In this document: positions 45,262-58,530 of the stretch, piece by piece | Numbering within the stretch: the first letter of the stretch is position 1 | How the letters are laid out: every line of letters begins with the position of its first letter | DNA from: Diphasiastrum complanatum | Taxonomy: Eukaryota > Streptophyta > Lycopodiopsida > Lycopodiales > Lycopodiaceae | NCBI GenBank assembly: GCA_029204225.1 | Contig: CM055093.1 | Coordinates: 31,631,777 to 31,695,776, forward strand | DNA: 64,000 nt | Reading direction: 5' to 3' | Program-made: the position numbers and the translations under genes | Notes under the pieces: model-generated | The model's input: the letters and a program-made list of their open reading frames with translations, nothing else | The model's database searches: none | Told to the model about the DNA's origin: nothing

Positions 45262-45735
45262 TGTCATGTCCACATCATGTATAAAGAATTTGGCATAATC
45301 CTATACTTGGATACTTTGTACTCCAATACTCGAGATTATTGCTTATGCCTCATTATTCCAAACTAGGACAGAAATGTAGTTGATAACCATGTGAGGACCT
45401 AGTCACATATCTTGTGACATGTGGAGCTATTGCATGGGTTAGGACAACTATTGACATGGTGTAGAGTATCAATAGTAAGAATATGCTAGGCTTGCCTGGG
45501 CGCATGCATAGGTAAAGCACAGGCTATATCCTCCTATAGGAGCTTGCCCTACTCTCATTCTAGTTATGTGTTTTCATTGCCAAGATTCTCTCTCTACACC
45601 TGCATCCTATCCTCTGGTACGAGCATGATGTTATTGGAGATTGATCAATATCTTCTGCATGGTTGTGTGGTTTGGCTTTAATATTATTCCTTTGTGTGTG
45701 TCTTGTAAGCAGGATCTTGGAGGTGCTTTGTTAGG
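45262..45735 (+). repeat. Lone LTR of Copia family D
   Basis: About 470 bp, clearly related over its length to 50429-50905 (shared words include GGATCTTG, GTGTGTCTT, TGGTGTAGAGTAT and GTGAGGAC). No primer-binding site follows it. It begins at the break in Copia relic E. Confidence 0.75.
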
Positions 45736-48700
45736 GCCTATTTTGACGGGGGGTTGGTCCAGCCAAAACGTCCTAAAAGGGTCAAGGGGCCCCACCTCTA
45801 ATGGCGGTTTGGCCCTACGTGAGCAATAGAGAATTTGCCACTTCCAACCCTGATGGCCTTCTCTATTGCCCCATGCTCCCCAACCGATGAGGGTTTTCCA
45901 AACTCTTAGAGATATGGTTGCAAGGAGGGGGTGCTGTCAATTTTGGTGCAATGATTTACTAGCTTTCTAGGGTTACGGTTCCGTAAAACTTCTGATCACT
46001 AATTCGCATTAGGATCTTGCTAATGTCTCTTTCCCCATTGAATTTGGCTTACATTAGTAAAAATCTTACATGGGCTTGAAATCGATTCATTGCCTATGAT
46101 GTGCTCATGGGGTGCAAATTATACACACCGCTTTGTTTGATAAGCGGTGGTATTTTCGCTGACTATCGGGTCTAGGTATTTCTCTAGACAGTACCGATGG
46201 TGGGTGTGACTAGTGTGACGCTTAACCAAGGTGGTGTATTTCAACCGCGGATGGTGGACGGCCCGCTCTGGTGTTTTACAGAGGTCGGGTTCAGTTGATA
46301 TGTTTCATAATTGACAAAACTTGAAAAACCGTTTCACAACTTGACGATTCTGTATAGTCATTTTACTAACCAGAAAATATGTCAAACAACTTAGTAAAAC
46401 ATCAAATTGTAAGAAAATCCTTTTCTTACTCTTCCCTAACACATGTACTCCAATGCGACGCTAACAACACATGGCCCAAATTTTTTCCAGTTTCATACAT
46501 TGAAAACAACTACAAATAGGTAAATCACTCATATATACCCACAGCCTAGCTATAATCTCAACCCAATTTTTGTACTCGTGATAGTGTCAAATGCTTCAGT
46601 ATTGATATCAAAACTAATTATTCGGTTAAGGGAATGCGAATGTACAATTCAATCACCCTAGGAACGATGGACTCAAACATAATACACACCCAACAATGAT
46701 GGTTTTATCGTTTTAAGAAAGTACGATCAATTCTTAAAACGCAAAGCCACGAAAATACTTCAGAAACCCTTCTTCAAACCAAAACTGTTTATGGGTACAT
46801 ACCACACTCGATTCCAACTGAAAGAAGACAACGTACAGAAAAATGGCATCACGAAGGTAAACTGATTGTGAAAAGTGTGAGTCTTACCTCAATGTGCCAT
46901 TAGGTAGCCGTTGCGTGGAAACTCTAGTCATAAACCTTGTAGCAAAAATCAAAGCCAGGCATGTTGATGCAGTTTTCTCCACTTTACGCGTGTCCAATCG
47001 AATTGGTGTCAAAAGAAAAAATGAAGAAAATTAAAGTTTCTAGAATATGGACGGTGCGATTGAGATGTTAACGGTTCAATTGCGAGAAAATGGAATTGAA
47101 AGTCTGTAAAAAAAAAAAACGGGCCAAAAAGATACAATGGCTAAAAAAATCAGCAACCCATCACTCACACCAAGCCCTCAAGCAATCCATTCCACTCATT
47201 CAAGATATAAGCCTACTAGTATGACAATGGACTACAACCAACCAACCAACCCTCACCATGAAATCACTCTCACCTATCAATCCTCTCAACAAAAGCAAGT
47301 AAACATCCTCTCCAAGTAATTTGAAGCACTCAACTACGAACTCACACTAGTAATGAGGTCCAAGCAATCAACACAAACAACCACAATCTCTCAACTCCTC
47401 AATATGAGCAAGCAAGCATACTAAGTAACATCACTCCCAAACGACAAGACAACTACAACTCTCAACTCTCAAACATACCCACTCCTAAAATCCTCACTCA
47501 CAAAAGTACTAACATTTAAAAGTACTAACTCTTCACATCATCTCATTATTATCCAACTATCATTGAGCTATTTCAAGCAACTCACAATCCTTCTAACCAA
47601 CCCACAAACATTGAACTCACCTCAAGCAATCAATCAAGCCAAAGTTTAGAATACACTTTACTAACTATGGAGTTAACAACACACAAGCAACAAACAGGCA
47701 TGAGGGCACAAAGCAACCATTAACCTCCCACAAACTACTAACCCACATTGCAAGTGACTAACATTGAGCAACTAACATTCACAACAATTAGCCACAAAAT
47801 GGAATTAACTTCAAAGCACACTCAAACAATCAAGCAACTCCCAAAAGTGCCAACTCCTAAAAGTACTAACATACAAAAGTCCTAACATTTGAAATACAAG
47901 GAGTTGGCTCCTTCTTATAGGAAAATCGAATACATCCCCTTCACAATGCCATCTTGCCATTCTTCATGCCCTTCAAGCCCTCTTTGCCATTTGTCCCCAA
48001 CTCATTTGATAGTACACCTAGTGGCCTCCACAAGAAAGTGGGGGAGTGGTGCATTCAAGGCTCTCTTCTAAAACTAGCCAAGATGTCATTTTTGTCAAAG
48101 GCTAGGGAGGCCATTTAAGTTTTCCCTTTTGTACACCCTAGAAGCCCAAAATGTCAATGGCTAGTGGGTGTACCTCCCAATTTTTATAGCCTCCAAGGTG
48201 TTTTGGCATTTATTATCCAAATTTTGGGTGAGGCCCTTTTTCAACCCCTATTTTTAGCAGGCGGTCTTTGTTTTTCTTTGGGTACCTGCGTTTTCGGCCT
48301 TTCTTCGATTTTTCAAGGGTCGTGCGCCTACTGCTCATTTGTCTGGGTTTTTGGTCTGTTGGATAACTACTTGGCCTGCATATTTTGTTAATTGCCCGTA
48401 TATTGCCCAAACTTTGTCGTTAGGGTTTTTGTGGCTCCTTGACACTGAATCCATATTTTTCGGTCCCGTTTTTACCCGAAACTATTCTTTCTCGATTTTT
48501 TCTTTTGTGGTTGACTTTTTCGGCATTCATGATTAGGCTCCCACGACAACACGGTTTTCCTGAAAAATACACTGAGTGATCATAGATTAGTAAAAATGGA
48601 CTCAATACATGGTGAGATTTTAGCACGATCATACCGGCTATTTTTTTACAACTGGCCATTTTTTTGAAAAGCCGTAAAATAATTATCGGCCATTTCTAAG

Positions 48701-49019
48701 ACTGCAAAATTTGCTCTAGCCTCATTTAGGTCGGGCTAGGACCCAATTCTAGGTGGACCGGTACTTTTGGCTCAGTCTCACAAAACTTGACCACAAAATA
48801 TCCTTGACGGTGTTTTTAAAAAGTCAATTTCTTACTTTTTAAACTATGTCTAGACACTTTAGGGGCAGGCTGGGACCCAAATCTACGGCAAATTTGTGCC
48901 GATTTTCTCTAATCGGGTTTTACATGCCGATTTTTTCCAGTTTTGTGAATTTAAACTTAGCCCGATTTTTCGTGCGAAAATATCGGCTAACATGCTTCTT
49001 TTTACACCTATCATCAAGT
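45736..49019. other. Unassigned 3.3 kb
   Basis: No coding domain recognised. A CA-rich, low-GC tract at about 47.1-47.9 kb with many CTCAA/CAACTC words looks like low-complexity repeat. The 48.15-48.8 kb part is unusually T-rich and contains no family I can name. Confidence 0.4.
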
Positions 49020-49189
49020 GTGATATTGACATAGCAAATATAATCGAAGATCTTTAAAAAGTCTCCTATTAAAAAGAACTTCATATGGATTCTTACCATC
49101 CAATGGTATACTCGATCACCTATTGCAAAGATGATTAGCACACATCTAATGTTTATGCCAAAAAGAATTTAGGAAGATTGGCACTTAAG

Positions 49190-49980
49190 TTCATGGCTTT
49201 AGCTCCCTCACATAGAATTTAATTATTCCTCTCAGCCACTTCATTTTCTTGTGGAGTACTTGGGCTTAATAGCTCCCTCTTGAACCCATGTGCATCACAA
49301 AAATATTTCAACTTGCCTCCATCCGACCTCAAGCATTTGATCTTAGTGTTGAATTTATTGATAAACACATTTGATAAACAATCTTGAATCTGATAAACAC
49401 ATCAAAGATTTCATCCTTGCTATTTGGAAGATAGACCCATGTGTATCTACCAAAATCATCAATAAAAGTCGCACACAACTTATCTCCGCCATTGTTAGGT
49501 GTACTAATAGAATGAATATTTGAATGTATTACTGAAAATGCATACTAGATCTTGAGCTAGATCTAGTATAAGGTAGACTATATGACTTTGAAAAAGCACA
49601 ATGCTCACAAACTATATAGATGCTTAAAATAGACTTTGGAATAAGAAGAGCTACTTCCCTTTTTGCTATTACCTCCAATTTTCTAAAATTGAGATGCTCT
49701 AACCTCTTGTGCCACATCTCTTAATTTGACATTTGCTCCTTTGCCACAAAGCGATCTTGGTTAATGGTAACACAAATATCAAGTTTGTACAATTTCTCTT
49801 GACTTTTTCCTCTTGCAATGAAAGTCCCTCTGTTACTTATCAAGCAAATTTTCAATTTAGAGATAGATTTTTTTTATGTCATAAGTCCCAAGAATAGTGT
49901 CCTTACTATTTTTGGCAAGTAGATGAGTTTTTAAGGTTAGATTTAGACCTCTTTCATTGGTTGATATAGATACATTGCAT
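49190..49980 (-). mobile_element. Copia relic E, pre-integrase and integrase start
   Basis: The minus strand reads FVAKEQMSN, then WHKRLEHLNFRKLEVIAKRE (GAG-pre-integrase), a gap, then NNGGDKLCATFIDDFGRYTW and VYLPNSKDEIFDVFIRFK (integrase). Stops are frequent. The continuation appears at 44.6-45.26 kb, so 45.26-49.0 kb may be material inserted into this element. Confidence 0.75.
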
Positions 49981-50428
49981 CTAGTCACTTAAAACTAGAT
50001 TTTTGGTGAAGTACCTAAAAACTACCATTTTAGAGCAATTTCTGGTAGGTGGCCAACTGACACTATTGCTGTTATAAATAGCTATACCTATGCAAAGAAT
50101 AGATGTTGGTGTTCTCATTTTGTATGGAGACATTTCTTCTTTCGATTCTATGTCCATCTCTTTCATATTTCTCATGATATCTTGAATTCTAATGTGTAGA
50201 ATGCTATTTTTGTTGTCTATCTTGAATCCACACATGTGGATGCTGATGTGATGTTGTTGTTGTACCAACAGGGACACTACCATATTGGATCTTAGTGTTT
50301 TTGATAAAATCTTCATGTATTTCCAAGTTCTAGCATGGTAGGTGCATGATTTGTAGCTTGTAGATGAATAAAGATGTGCATCAAATCTAGCTAAAGATCT
50401 ATTGATCCATTTGTGTCATCATCATTCG

Positions 50429-50905
50429 TGTTATGTCCATGTCTTGTATATAGGATTTGACATAATCTTTGACTTGGATACATGGTAATCCAAGTACTCT
50501 AGATTATTGGTTATGTCTTGTTATTCTAAGCTAGGCTATGTAATAAATAACATTGTGAGGACTTAGTCACACATCTAATGACGTGGAGGTAGTGCATGAG
50601 TTAGAACAACTATTGGCATGGTGTAGAGTATGAAAAACATGTATGAAAATAGGTGTAGAGTATGAAAAACATGTATGAAAATATTCTATGCTTGCATGGG
50701 AGCATGCACATCCATGGAGAAAGTCACCCTCCTCCCAGCTTTCGTTACTAATTTTTTCTCTCTACACCAGCATCCTATCTCATGGCTCGGGGGTGAAGCT
50801 ATTGGAGATTTATTATTAGCTTTTCATTGATTGGATGGTTTTGATCCACTATTATTCTTTTGTGTGTGTCTTATAAGCAGGATCTTGAGGTGCCTTCCCT
50901 TATAA
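50429..50905 (+). repeat. LTR of Copia family D with primer-binding site
   Basis: About 477 bp, paired with the lone LTR at 45262-45735. It includes a local tandem duplication of about 31 bp (TGTAGAGTATGAAAAACATG at about 50621 and 50653). It is followed directly by a primer-binding site. Confidence 0.78.
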
Positions 50906-50920
50906 TGGTATCAAAGCAGG
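50906..50920 (+). other. Primer-binding site, tRNA-Met-like
   Basis: TGGTATCAAAGCAGG, a common plant Copia variant, immediately after the LTR. No intact gag follows; 50.92-52.3 kb is eroded. Confidence 0.8.
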
Positions 50921-52479
50921 CTTATGAAGATCAAAGGATTTGGAGCTATGAGACTTTTCACCAATTTTTTGATTAAGATCAATTCAATTTTCTCTTCCTG
51001 GTGAGAAATAAGCTTCAAATGGGTGTTCTCTCAATATTTTTACTTGCATGTCACTAAGATCCATCAATATTGGCTTTCTCCATAGCAATATGGAGTATAG
51101 TTGATTATTTTCAATTTTTTATGATTTTTCGGTTTTCTTGAATCTCTCATAACTTATGGTAAATTTGATTTTCAGAAAGTGTACTATAGGGATTTTCATG
51201 TCCACCTTCAACCGTACTATTTGAGCACATGCGTAGCAATTAAGATATGAAGTAGATTCTAACATGTCACACGATAGTTTGTTTCCTTGAGAGTAATTCT
51301 TAGATACATGATTACATCCAAACTATGATTTCACAATTAACCCTAATCACCATGATCAAGCTTACTTTTCTCTCTCTCTCTCTCTCACTTATCTCACAAA
51401 AATAGAAACAATAATTAAATCCAACAATTCACAAATCCAAATAACATCAAGATAGCATAAAAACATGAGAGATGGAGAAAGATAAAGAGCATGGACATCC
51501 AATTACAAAATGGTAGAGGTTCCACCTTTTTTTATTGAGCATGAAAAATGAAATGCAAAGAACTACTATTTATAGTGGATTTTGGACACTTGGCACTAAT
51601 GATTATTGGCCAATTTCTACCTCCCTTATTATTTGAGTTTGAATTTAGGAGGAAAGGACCCTCCAATCACTAACTTGACTTTTAGGCCTCTAAACTTATT
51701 TACTCACATAAATAACCTAAAAGTATCTTTATTGCTATCTATTTGATCAAATAACAATGAGATCACTGGGTTGGACTTACACACGCAGGGTACCAATTCT
51801 CTCACACTTATTTCCTATTCTAAAACAATATGATCTATTCTACTTGATCCGATTGTTGAAGTCATAGGGATCGACACAATCGATTCCATCGAGATACACA
51901 AATTTGATAAAGATGTGGAAACGTAAATAGGTCAGACAAGTCAACCATAGTTCGATTAACTATTCGACAACGATAGTTTGATAGTCGATAGTAGAAATGA
52001 TAATTAATGTAATAACGAAACTAATTTAATACTACAATAAACACAACTTATTATCGTTCAGAAGTGCATTGTTATCCATCTAGCAGGTGCCATGTGGAGT
52101 TACAGAATTGGACCCAAAATATGTGGTAGATAAGACTCCACTATCCAATCTATTTCAGTCGTTATTTGGTAAGCCTTGACAATTGTTTCAACTTTGTGTC
52201 AACGATATGCGTATTTCTACAGATGGTCTCGATACTTAGGACATCGTCTCAACAATGCAAATAAAACTGTAGAGTAGTTCCACTTTACAAAATGATTTCA
52301 AGAAACTCCCCCTTAATATGAACTCATAAAAATCAAGGTATTAAGTTGAGCATATTGCTATACTTAGAATGATTGTCGAATGATAATGCCTTTTGATGTA
52401 GACACTTTCCTTCCACACTTTATATGTGTGACACACACACTATTTCATGAATTCCTACAACTTACTAATATTAATGTCT
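50921..52479. other. Eroded sequence, no gene seen
   Basis: Probably includes the decayed interior of Copia D. No domain readable. Confidence 0.4.
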
Positions 52480-52680
52480 GACAATTGACGCCTTTATCAG
52501 ATAGTTTCTTTAAAAGCATGAGTGGGCAATGTATTCAACCTTCATCGAAGATAATGCAATCAAATTCTGCTTCTTGTTGTTCTAAGGAACATGATCTCTG
52601 TTGAATACAAAGACATATTCTGATGTCAACTTTCTTCTGTCATCTTCGGCCCAATCTGCATCTATAAAACCTTGAAGAAA
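52480..52680 (-). mobile_element. Copia RNase H relic
   Basis: The minus strand reads GFIDADWAEDDRRKLTSEYV, FVFNRD, then a decayed EYIA block, matching the RNase H GYxDADWAGDxDDRRSTSGY pattern. Only a fragment remains. Confidence 0.75.
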
Positions 52681-54716
52681 ATTAACATAACAAATTTCCA
52701 CCATAACAAATTCAATAATTCTGTGTCAATTGTAAATATCAAAGATCTAAGTAGAGCTTTCTAATGAATGAAACTTTCCATTTAGGGTTGTACCACAAGA
52801 AGGTGAAATTGGTTCTTTGGTAGCAAAAAAAACACAGGAGTAAGAAATATCGTTTGACTTGTCTAGGGCTTTAAAAATCCATTTATTATTATAGTCAGAA
52901 GAAGTATTTTGATTTTTGACACACAAAGGGTCAACAAAAATTACTTCACATTGAGCTTGTGGTACTCTACGCTAATCGAGTATGGATTTTCACACACGCC
53001 TTCCATTTTAGATTCATAATTCTATTTATTTGTAATTTTGCTACAATGATTTTTACTTTTGGTACATGGATTATGTTAGTGTTCTACTTTTGACACCTTG
53101 GTCGATGATTTAGTAATTGAGAAATTTGTGGTTTGGTTGTGATATTTCAGTTCTAGTGCAAGTTTTGTGAGTATGATTTTCTTTCTACTTTTATCTTTAC
53201 AATGATTTTCACATCATAATTTTGTTGCAGTATTTTACATAATGTAATTTCCTACAAAGAAAATCTACTTACATGAAGTTGAAGATTTGTGAGGTGTTTT
53301 CTTGGCAAATTTCTAAGAAATTGTGTTTCTACAATTTGTGGAAATGGATTATCTCATCTAGGTTCCTTCTCTCCATAAATTTTTTGCAATAGCTCTTTGA
53401 AACTCCCAACATTTATCAAGAAAACAAAAAGAATTTGTGGTAAAAGAATAATGTATTTTCCATCTAGTAGGAACAAATATATGCGCATAACATAAAATTT
53501 GTAGTGAGAAAAAATCATCTATATTATATTGAATGAATGCTTTGTATAAACTCTCTTAATTTTAATAGATACATGTTATCATGTTTGATTTGCTTCACTA
53601 TTGATATTTTTTGGTTATGGACTCTGTATGAATAATGATTAAAGATCCTGATCGAGATTTACTCCAGCTCCAAATGACTCCCCACCACCATTTGTTTCAC
53701 GTGTCTAGAACACCCAAAAGATAGTTTGAGTATGTTATTTTTTATATTAGAGCAATTAGACAAATGACTGTAAAATTAAAAAATAAAATAGTAAATGAAG
53801 ACAACTATTAAACGGAAAAATGCATCTTGGCTTCCAAGGGGTGCTTGAATCTTGGACCAACAAAAGTTTGGATGCCAAGCTAAGCAATTGAGGCAACCTT
53901 ATTGGATGATATTAAATGGAAACTAAGATAAGCAGTATAAGAAATAAAACTTGTTGCTGGATAGCAAATAAAACAATTTGTTTAGAATTAAAATAAAAAA
54001 TCACCAAATTAAACTTTGAAAAATTTATCAAATGAAGTCAAAAATGAAATGATTACAAATCAAAGTAAGTTAATAATATAGTCACAATGTTGTGGATCAA
54101 TGACACAAGCTATTTGATAGTAGTTGAGATAGCACATGAATTGTGAAACATGGTACTAGACATAAACATGAATGTGAGTAATGAGTAATAAATTTGAGTT
54201 TCGAACAAAAGATGTTCGCTTCTTTCAATTAACAAGTCCATCAACACATCATAGCCTTTTTGTGTCAAATTTATATTTGTTATCAACATCATCTCGCCCT
54301 TAGTTTGGCCACAACAAATATGATGAAAAATATAGCATCATATTCGATACCAATTTCAACCATAGAAAACATAAATTAGCTTAGAAGGCCACACTTTCAA
54401 AGGATCTCAACGAGTTGTCGGCTGGTTCCTTTTGTGCCTTTAATAATGACATGATTTCTCTTTGCATGCCAATCAATCATGGAACACCAAGCCAGCTTCT
54501 CCTTCCCTTTCTTATGTACATCTCTACTCATGAACCATTTTGTGCCTAATGCAGTCACTCACGAATTTCAGCATATGTGTCAAATCAAATGGCCTCTCTT
54601 AAGAAATTTTCGAGCACATTGCCTCTACTATAACACCTTTCAAATCATCAAATTGTTCACTCTAGCCCTTTCACAAACAACAACCAAAATAGCACACACA
54701 CAAGGTCTTCATATTA
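52681..54716. other. AT-rich stretch without recognisable genes
   Basis: Possibly further Copia erosion near 52.7-52.95 kb. Short frames elsewhere lack domains. Confidence 0.4.
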
Positions 54717-54823
<107 letters not shown>

Positions 54824-56924
54824 ACCTTCGAGGGTCATGGATGCAACATCCCATCCTTCTCTCTTCCTTGCTCAAGGCATCACTTTGCCTTTGACTCTTC
54901 TTTAACTTCCCACGACTCCCACTTGCATTTCTATTGTTTGAGGTATTTGAGAAAAAAAAATACTCACAAAGGAGAGCTGCTTTATTTTTCATCTAAAAAC
55001 CATTGGCAATCACACGTAGCAATCTCAACTCAAAAAGCTAGTTGGTTCACTCATCTATCTAACCATTATTAGACCTGACCTAAGCTATTGTGTTGGAAGA
55101 TTGAGTCAAAAATAATGCAATGGAGTAGATAGAAGAATAAAACCATAAAATATAGACAACCAAAAACTTGTATATCAAAATAGATATACCATATATTCAC
55201 AAAACAACGTTTTGATAATCTAAAAGTAAACATTTTCACTTCTTCCAATCAAGCTATCACGCTTATTCAACAAACAATTTTTCTTAAGATTCAGTTTGAA
55301 ATTTAGAAGTACTTGATTAATTGCCATATACGACATGTGTAGTTCTACAAGTTATATTTTGCAAGAACTGCATTAAGTTTATTTTCAATTTGGTATATGT
55401 TTTCTTTCAAAGCCCACATTGAGGTGGATCATTTTTTGGTTTGGGAATGTTAAGAACATACAAGGCCCATTCTTATGCCTATTTTGGCTGCACAATTCTC
55501 CTCCAAAAGTGGTCTCCCTTATTATTCAAATTACAAATTAGGGTTTTTTGGAAGGTTCCTCTACAATTCTCCCAAATACTATAAATAGTGATTAGAAAAT
55601 TCTCATTTGTTACCTTTTCATATTGTCATTACTTGAGCTCTTCGTTGGAGAACTCATTGCTATTGCTTGTAGGGCTTTAGCCATTGATTTTAAGTGATAT
55701 CATGAATTATTCTTCATAGGAGATTGCAATTTGGATGTCATTTACTTCCATATCTGTCATTATCTTCATATTATAGAGGCTAGGTGAAACTAAAGAATGG
55801 AGACAAGGCTTATTGACCCTGACATGGCCACTAAGGATAGGGTTGACAAGGACATGGACTGTAAGGACAAGGCCGATGAGTTTGGTTTGTTTCCTTTTTC
55901 ATTCACGAGATTTGAACCAAATTAGTTCATTCACTTCAAATTGAATTTGGGATTTAGTCTGATTCATAAAATCAATGTCCATCTCATCCAAATCACATCC
56001 AAAACTATATAGCATTTGATCTATCTACAATCACTTTTCTTGTGACTCAAAGTATAAATCGATATTTTTTAAGTCCTATATATGATTCTCCAATTGGGGT
56101 TGTAAAGGACCATAATATATTGGGATTGTAAAGGACCATAATTTTCCATAGAATGTCCAAGAAAGAGGCAAGAACAAGGTGGCATGAAAAACCCAAAAGG
56201 ACGGTTAAGAAAGGCTAATTGCAAATTAGAAATTATGAGGGTCTCCAAGATAGAAATTTAAAAAATGAAGGCTAATACCCAAGCAACCAATGAGATCTTG
56301 AGTAGAGTGGAGTCATTGACCACCCAAGTGTTGCACTTGAGGGAATAGAACCAAGAGAGGAAAGAGCAAATAAAGTTTATTAGGGCCATTCATTTCAAAG
56401 GACAAGAGGACCCAACATATCTATGAATTTCACACATGTAAGAGTCTCATGGTGGGGACCATTGTGTTACGACCATGGTGACCTTATTAATAGGTTGCAC
56501 TCCAAGGTGTAAATGGTCATAAGGGTTTGGCCATGAATTATCAAACAAAAACAATATCACTTTTTGTCAACTACTAGTAGTGTGCATCATGTAAATTAAA
56601 TGGGAAGCCAAGGTAGGTTGGGTAAGAAAATATTCTACGTGCTTCGAAAAGTAAAAAGAATGAGTGTGGAAGATATCAACAACATTGGGAGAGGACATGG
56701 AAAATGCAGTATAAGACTTTGGCACAATAAAAGGAAGGAGAGAGAATCTCATATCTATTAGAGATGGAATGTGTTAAGAAGAAGAGAATGTGAAAATGTA
56801 TGGCTATATTTTCATACTTTGGTGATATATGGGCACCATCTCCTATGATGAGACGGGATGAACTTTTTTTGTGACGTGTGCACCAGTAGTCCTAAATTAG
56901 ACGTAATCACTCACGTTGGTAGGC

Positions 56925-56930
<6 letters not shown>
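54824..56930. other. AT-rich stretch without recognisable genes
   Basis: The part near 55.8-56.4 kb is purine-rich and may be an eroded retrotransposon gag region. No motif is decisive. Confidence 0.35.

Positions 56931-56995
<65 letters not shown>
56931..56995. repeat. (GA)n microsatellite
   Basis: About 32 uninterrupted GA units. Confidence 0.97.
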
Positions 56996-56997
<2 letters not shown>

Positions 56998-57127
56998 ATG
57001 TAGTAGTAAGCAAATCAGACTCATTCTAGAGAGAGAAAGCCTCATGATAGAGAGAGAAAGTGTAGTAGATTGTTGGTGGACAGGGAGCTTTCCTAAGAAA
57101 TTGAACCCAAAATAAGGGATTTCCATA

Positions 57128-57420
57128 TGAAACAAAATTGACACCAGGTCAACAAAGATATCCCGCACACGAGCAAGAGCTATATGCGATCATGCATGCG
57201 CTCAAGGTGTGGCAACATTATTTGTATGGCACTGACTTTTATGTGTACATAGACCATCATACTTTAAAGCATTTTTTTGCACTCATCTAGATTTGAAGGG
57301 CCACCAAGCTCGATGGGTTGAGCTGATGCAGAAATTTCATTTGGAAATTTGCTTCCAAAGAGAAAAGGAAAATGTGGTCATCGATGCACTATAGTGGATA
57401 CTACATCAGAGGAGCTTTAA
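57128..57420 (+). mobile_element. Ty3/gypsy RNase H relic
   Basis: The plus strand reads LTPGQQRYPAHEQELYAIMH, ALKVWQHYLYGTDFYVYIDH and HTLKHF, and after a frameshift HQARWVELMQKFHLEICFQR, the RNase H end of a gypsy polyprotein. It is a different copy from the 13.6 kb relic and covers a later part of the domain. Confidence 0.88.
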
Positions 57421-57884
57421 AATAGTTGACAATGATCTCATGGAGCAGATCAAGAAGGCTCAGCAAATGAAACCACATTGTTAGCGTGTGTGGCCTGATG
57501 CAGTCAACCGACACTTCAGGCAAAGGTGCCCATGCTTCTCTTGTAAATGAAAAACATGACAGTGTAGCATTCATTCTATGGCAGCTTTTTATGCATTATG
57601 ACAACTCCAATCAAACGTTTTATTTGACACATGATTTGATCTACTTTAAATTCTCGTGTATTGAGAGGTCTACTTTTTCTTTTTCTTTTCATTCAACATG
57701 TAGACTTGGAATGTTTGCTCCAAGAATGGCCTTCTATTTGGCATCCACTGTTTATGGCATAGGAATGGTTTTCATAAGTTATATCCTCTAGCTCACTTTT
57801 TGCAATTACTTTCAAGTATTCATGGCTTCCAATAGCTTATCTATTTGATTGATGATTCTGGGTCTCCCAATGGCTTCTACTACA
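57421..57884. other. No gene seen
   Basis: Between the gypsy relic and the tandem array. Nothing recognised. Confidence 0.35.
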
Positions 57885-58530
57885 CTGTCCAGATGGAGGC
57901 CTGGTCTATCACATTGGCTTGAGGTATGATTGACAGTACGGTGCTCTGTATTTACTAGTATTCCATTCATTACAGCTCCTGGTCGTAGGCTGGCATGGGA
58001 TCTCATTAGATGTAGCAGAACTCATCATTATGCCTTTATGTAGCATACCTAGTCCATCCATATACCTTGGTGGAGTTCACGTCATCGCTTGGAAGTTCTT
58101 TCTCTAGTACTCTGTCCAGATGGCAGGCCTGCTATATCACATTGGGTTGAGGTTTGATTGACAGTATGGTGTTCTGTAGTTACTAGTATTCCCTTGATAA
58201 ACAACTCGTGGTCTTAGTTTGGCATGGGATCTCATTATACGTAGCAGAATATATCATTATCCCTTTATGTAGCATACCTAGTCCACCCATATATCTTGGT
58301 GGAGTTCATTCTCTGGTACACTGACCAGATGACAGGCCTGGTCTATGATTCGTGGTCTGGTGCGCTCTAGTTACTAATATTCCACTTATATACAAAGCGT
58401 GGTCTTTAGTTGGCATGGGATCTCGTTATATGTAGCAGAATTCATATGCCTTCATGTAGCATACATAGCCCATCCAAATACCTTGGTGAAGTTCACGTCA
58501 TCGTATGAAAGTTCTTTCACGATGCAGCTT
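57885..58530 (+). repeat. Three-unit diverged tandem repeat, about 205-230 bp per unit
   Basis: Each unit starts near ACTGTCCAGATGG...GGCCTG, at about 57885, 58112 and 58318. Each continues with TTACTAGTATTCC, GGCATGGGATCTC, TGTAGCAGAA, TATGTAGCATAC and GGTGGAGTTCACGTCATCG. Units differ by small deletions and substitutions. No coding frame is shared between units. Confidence 0.88.
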
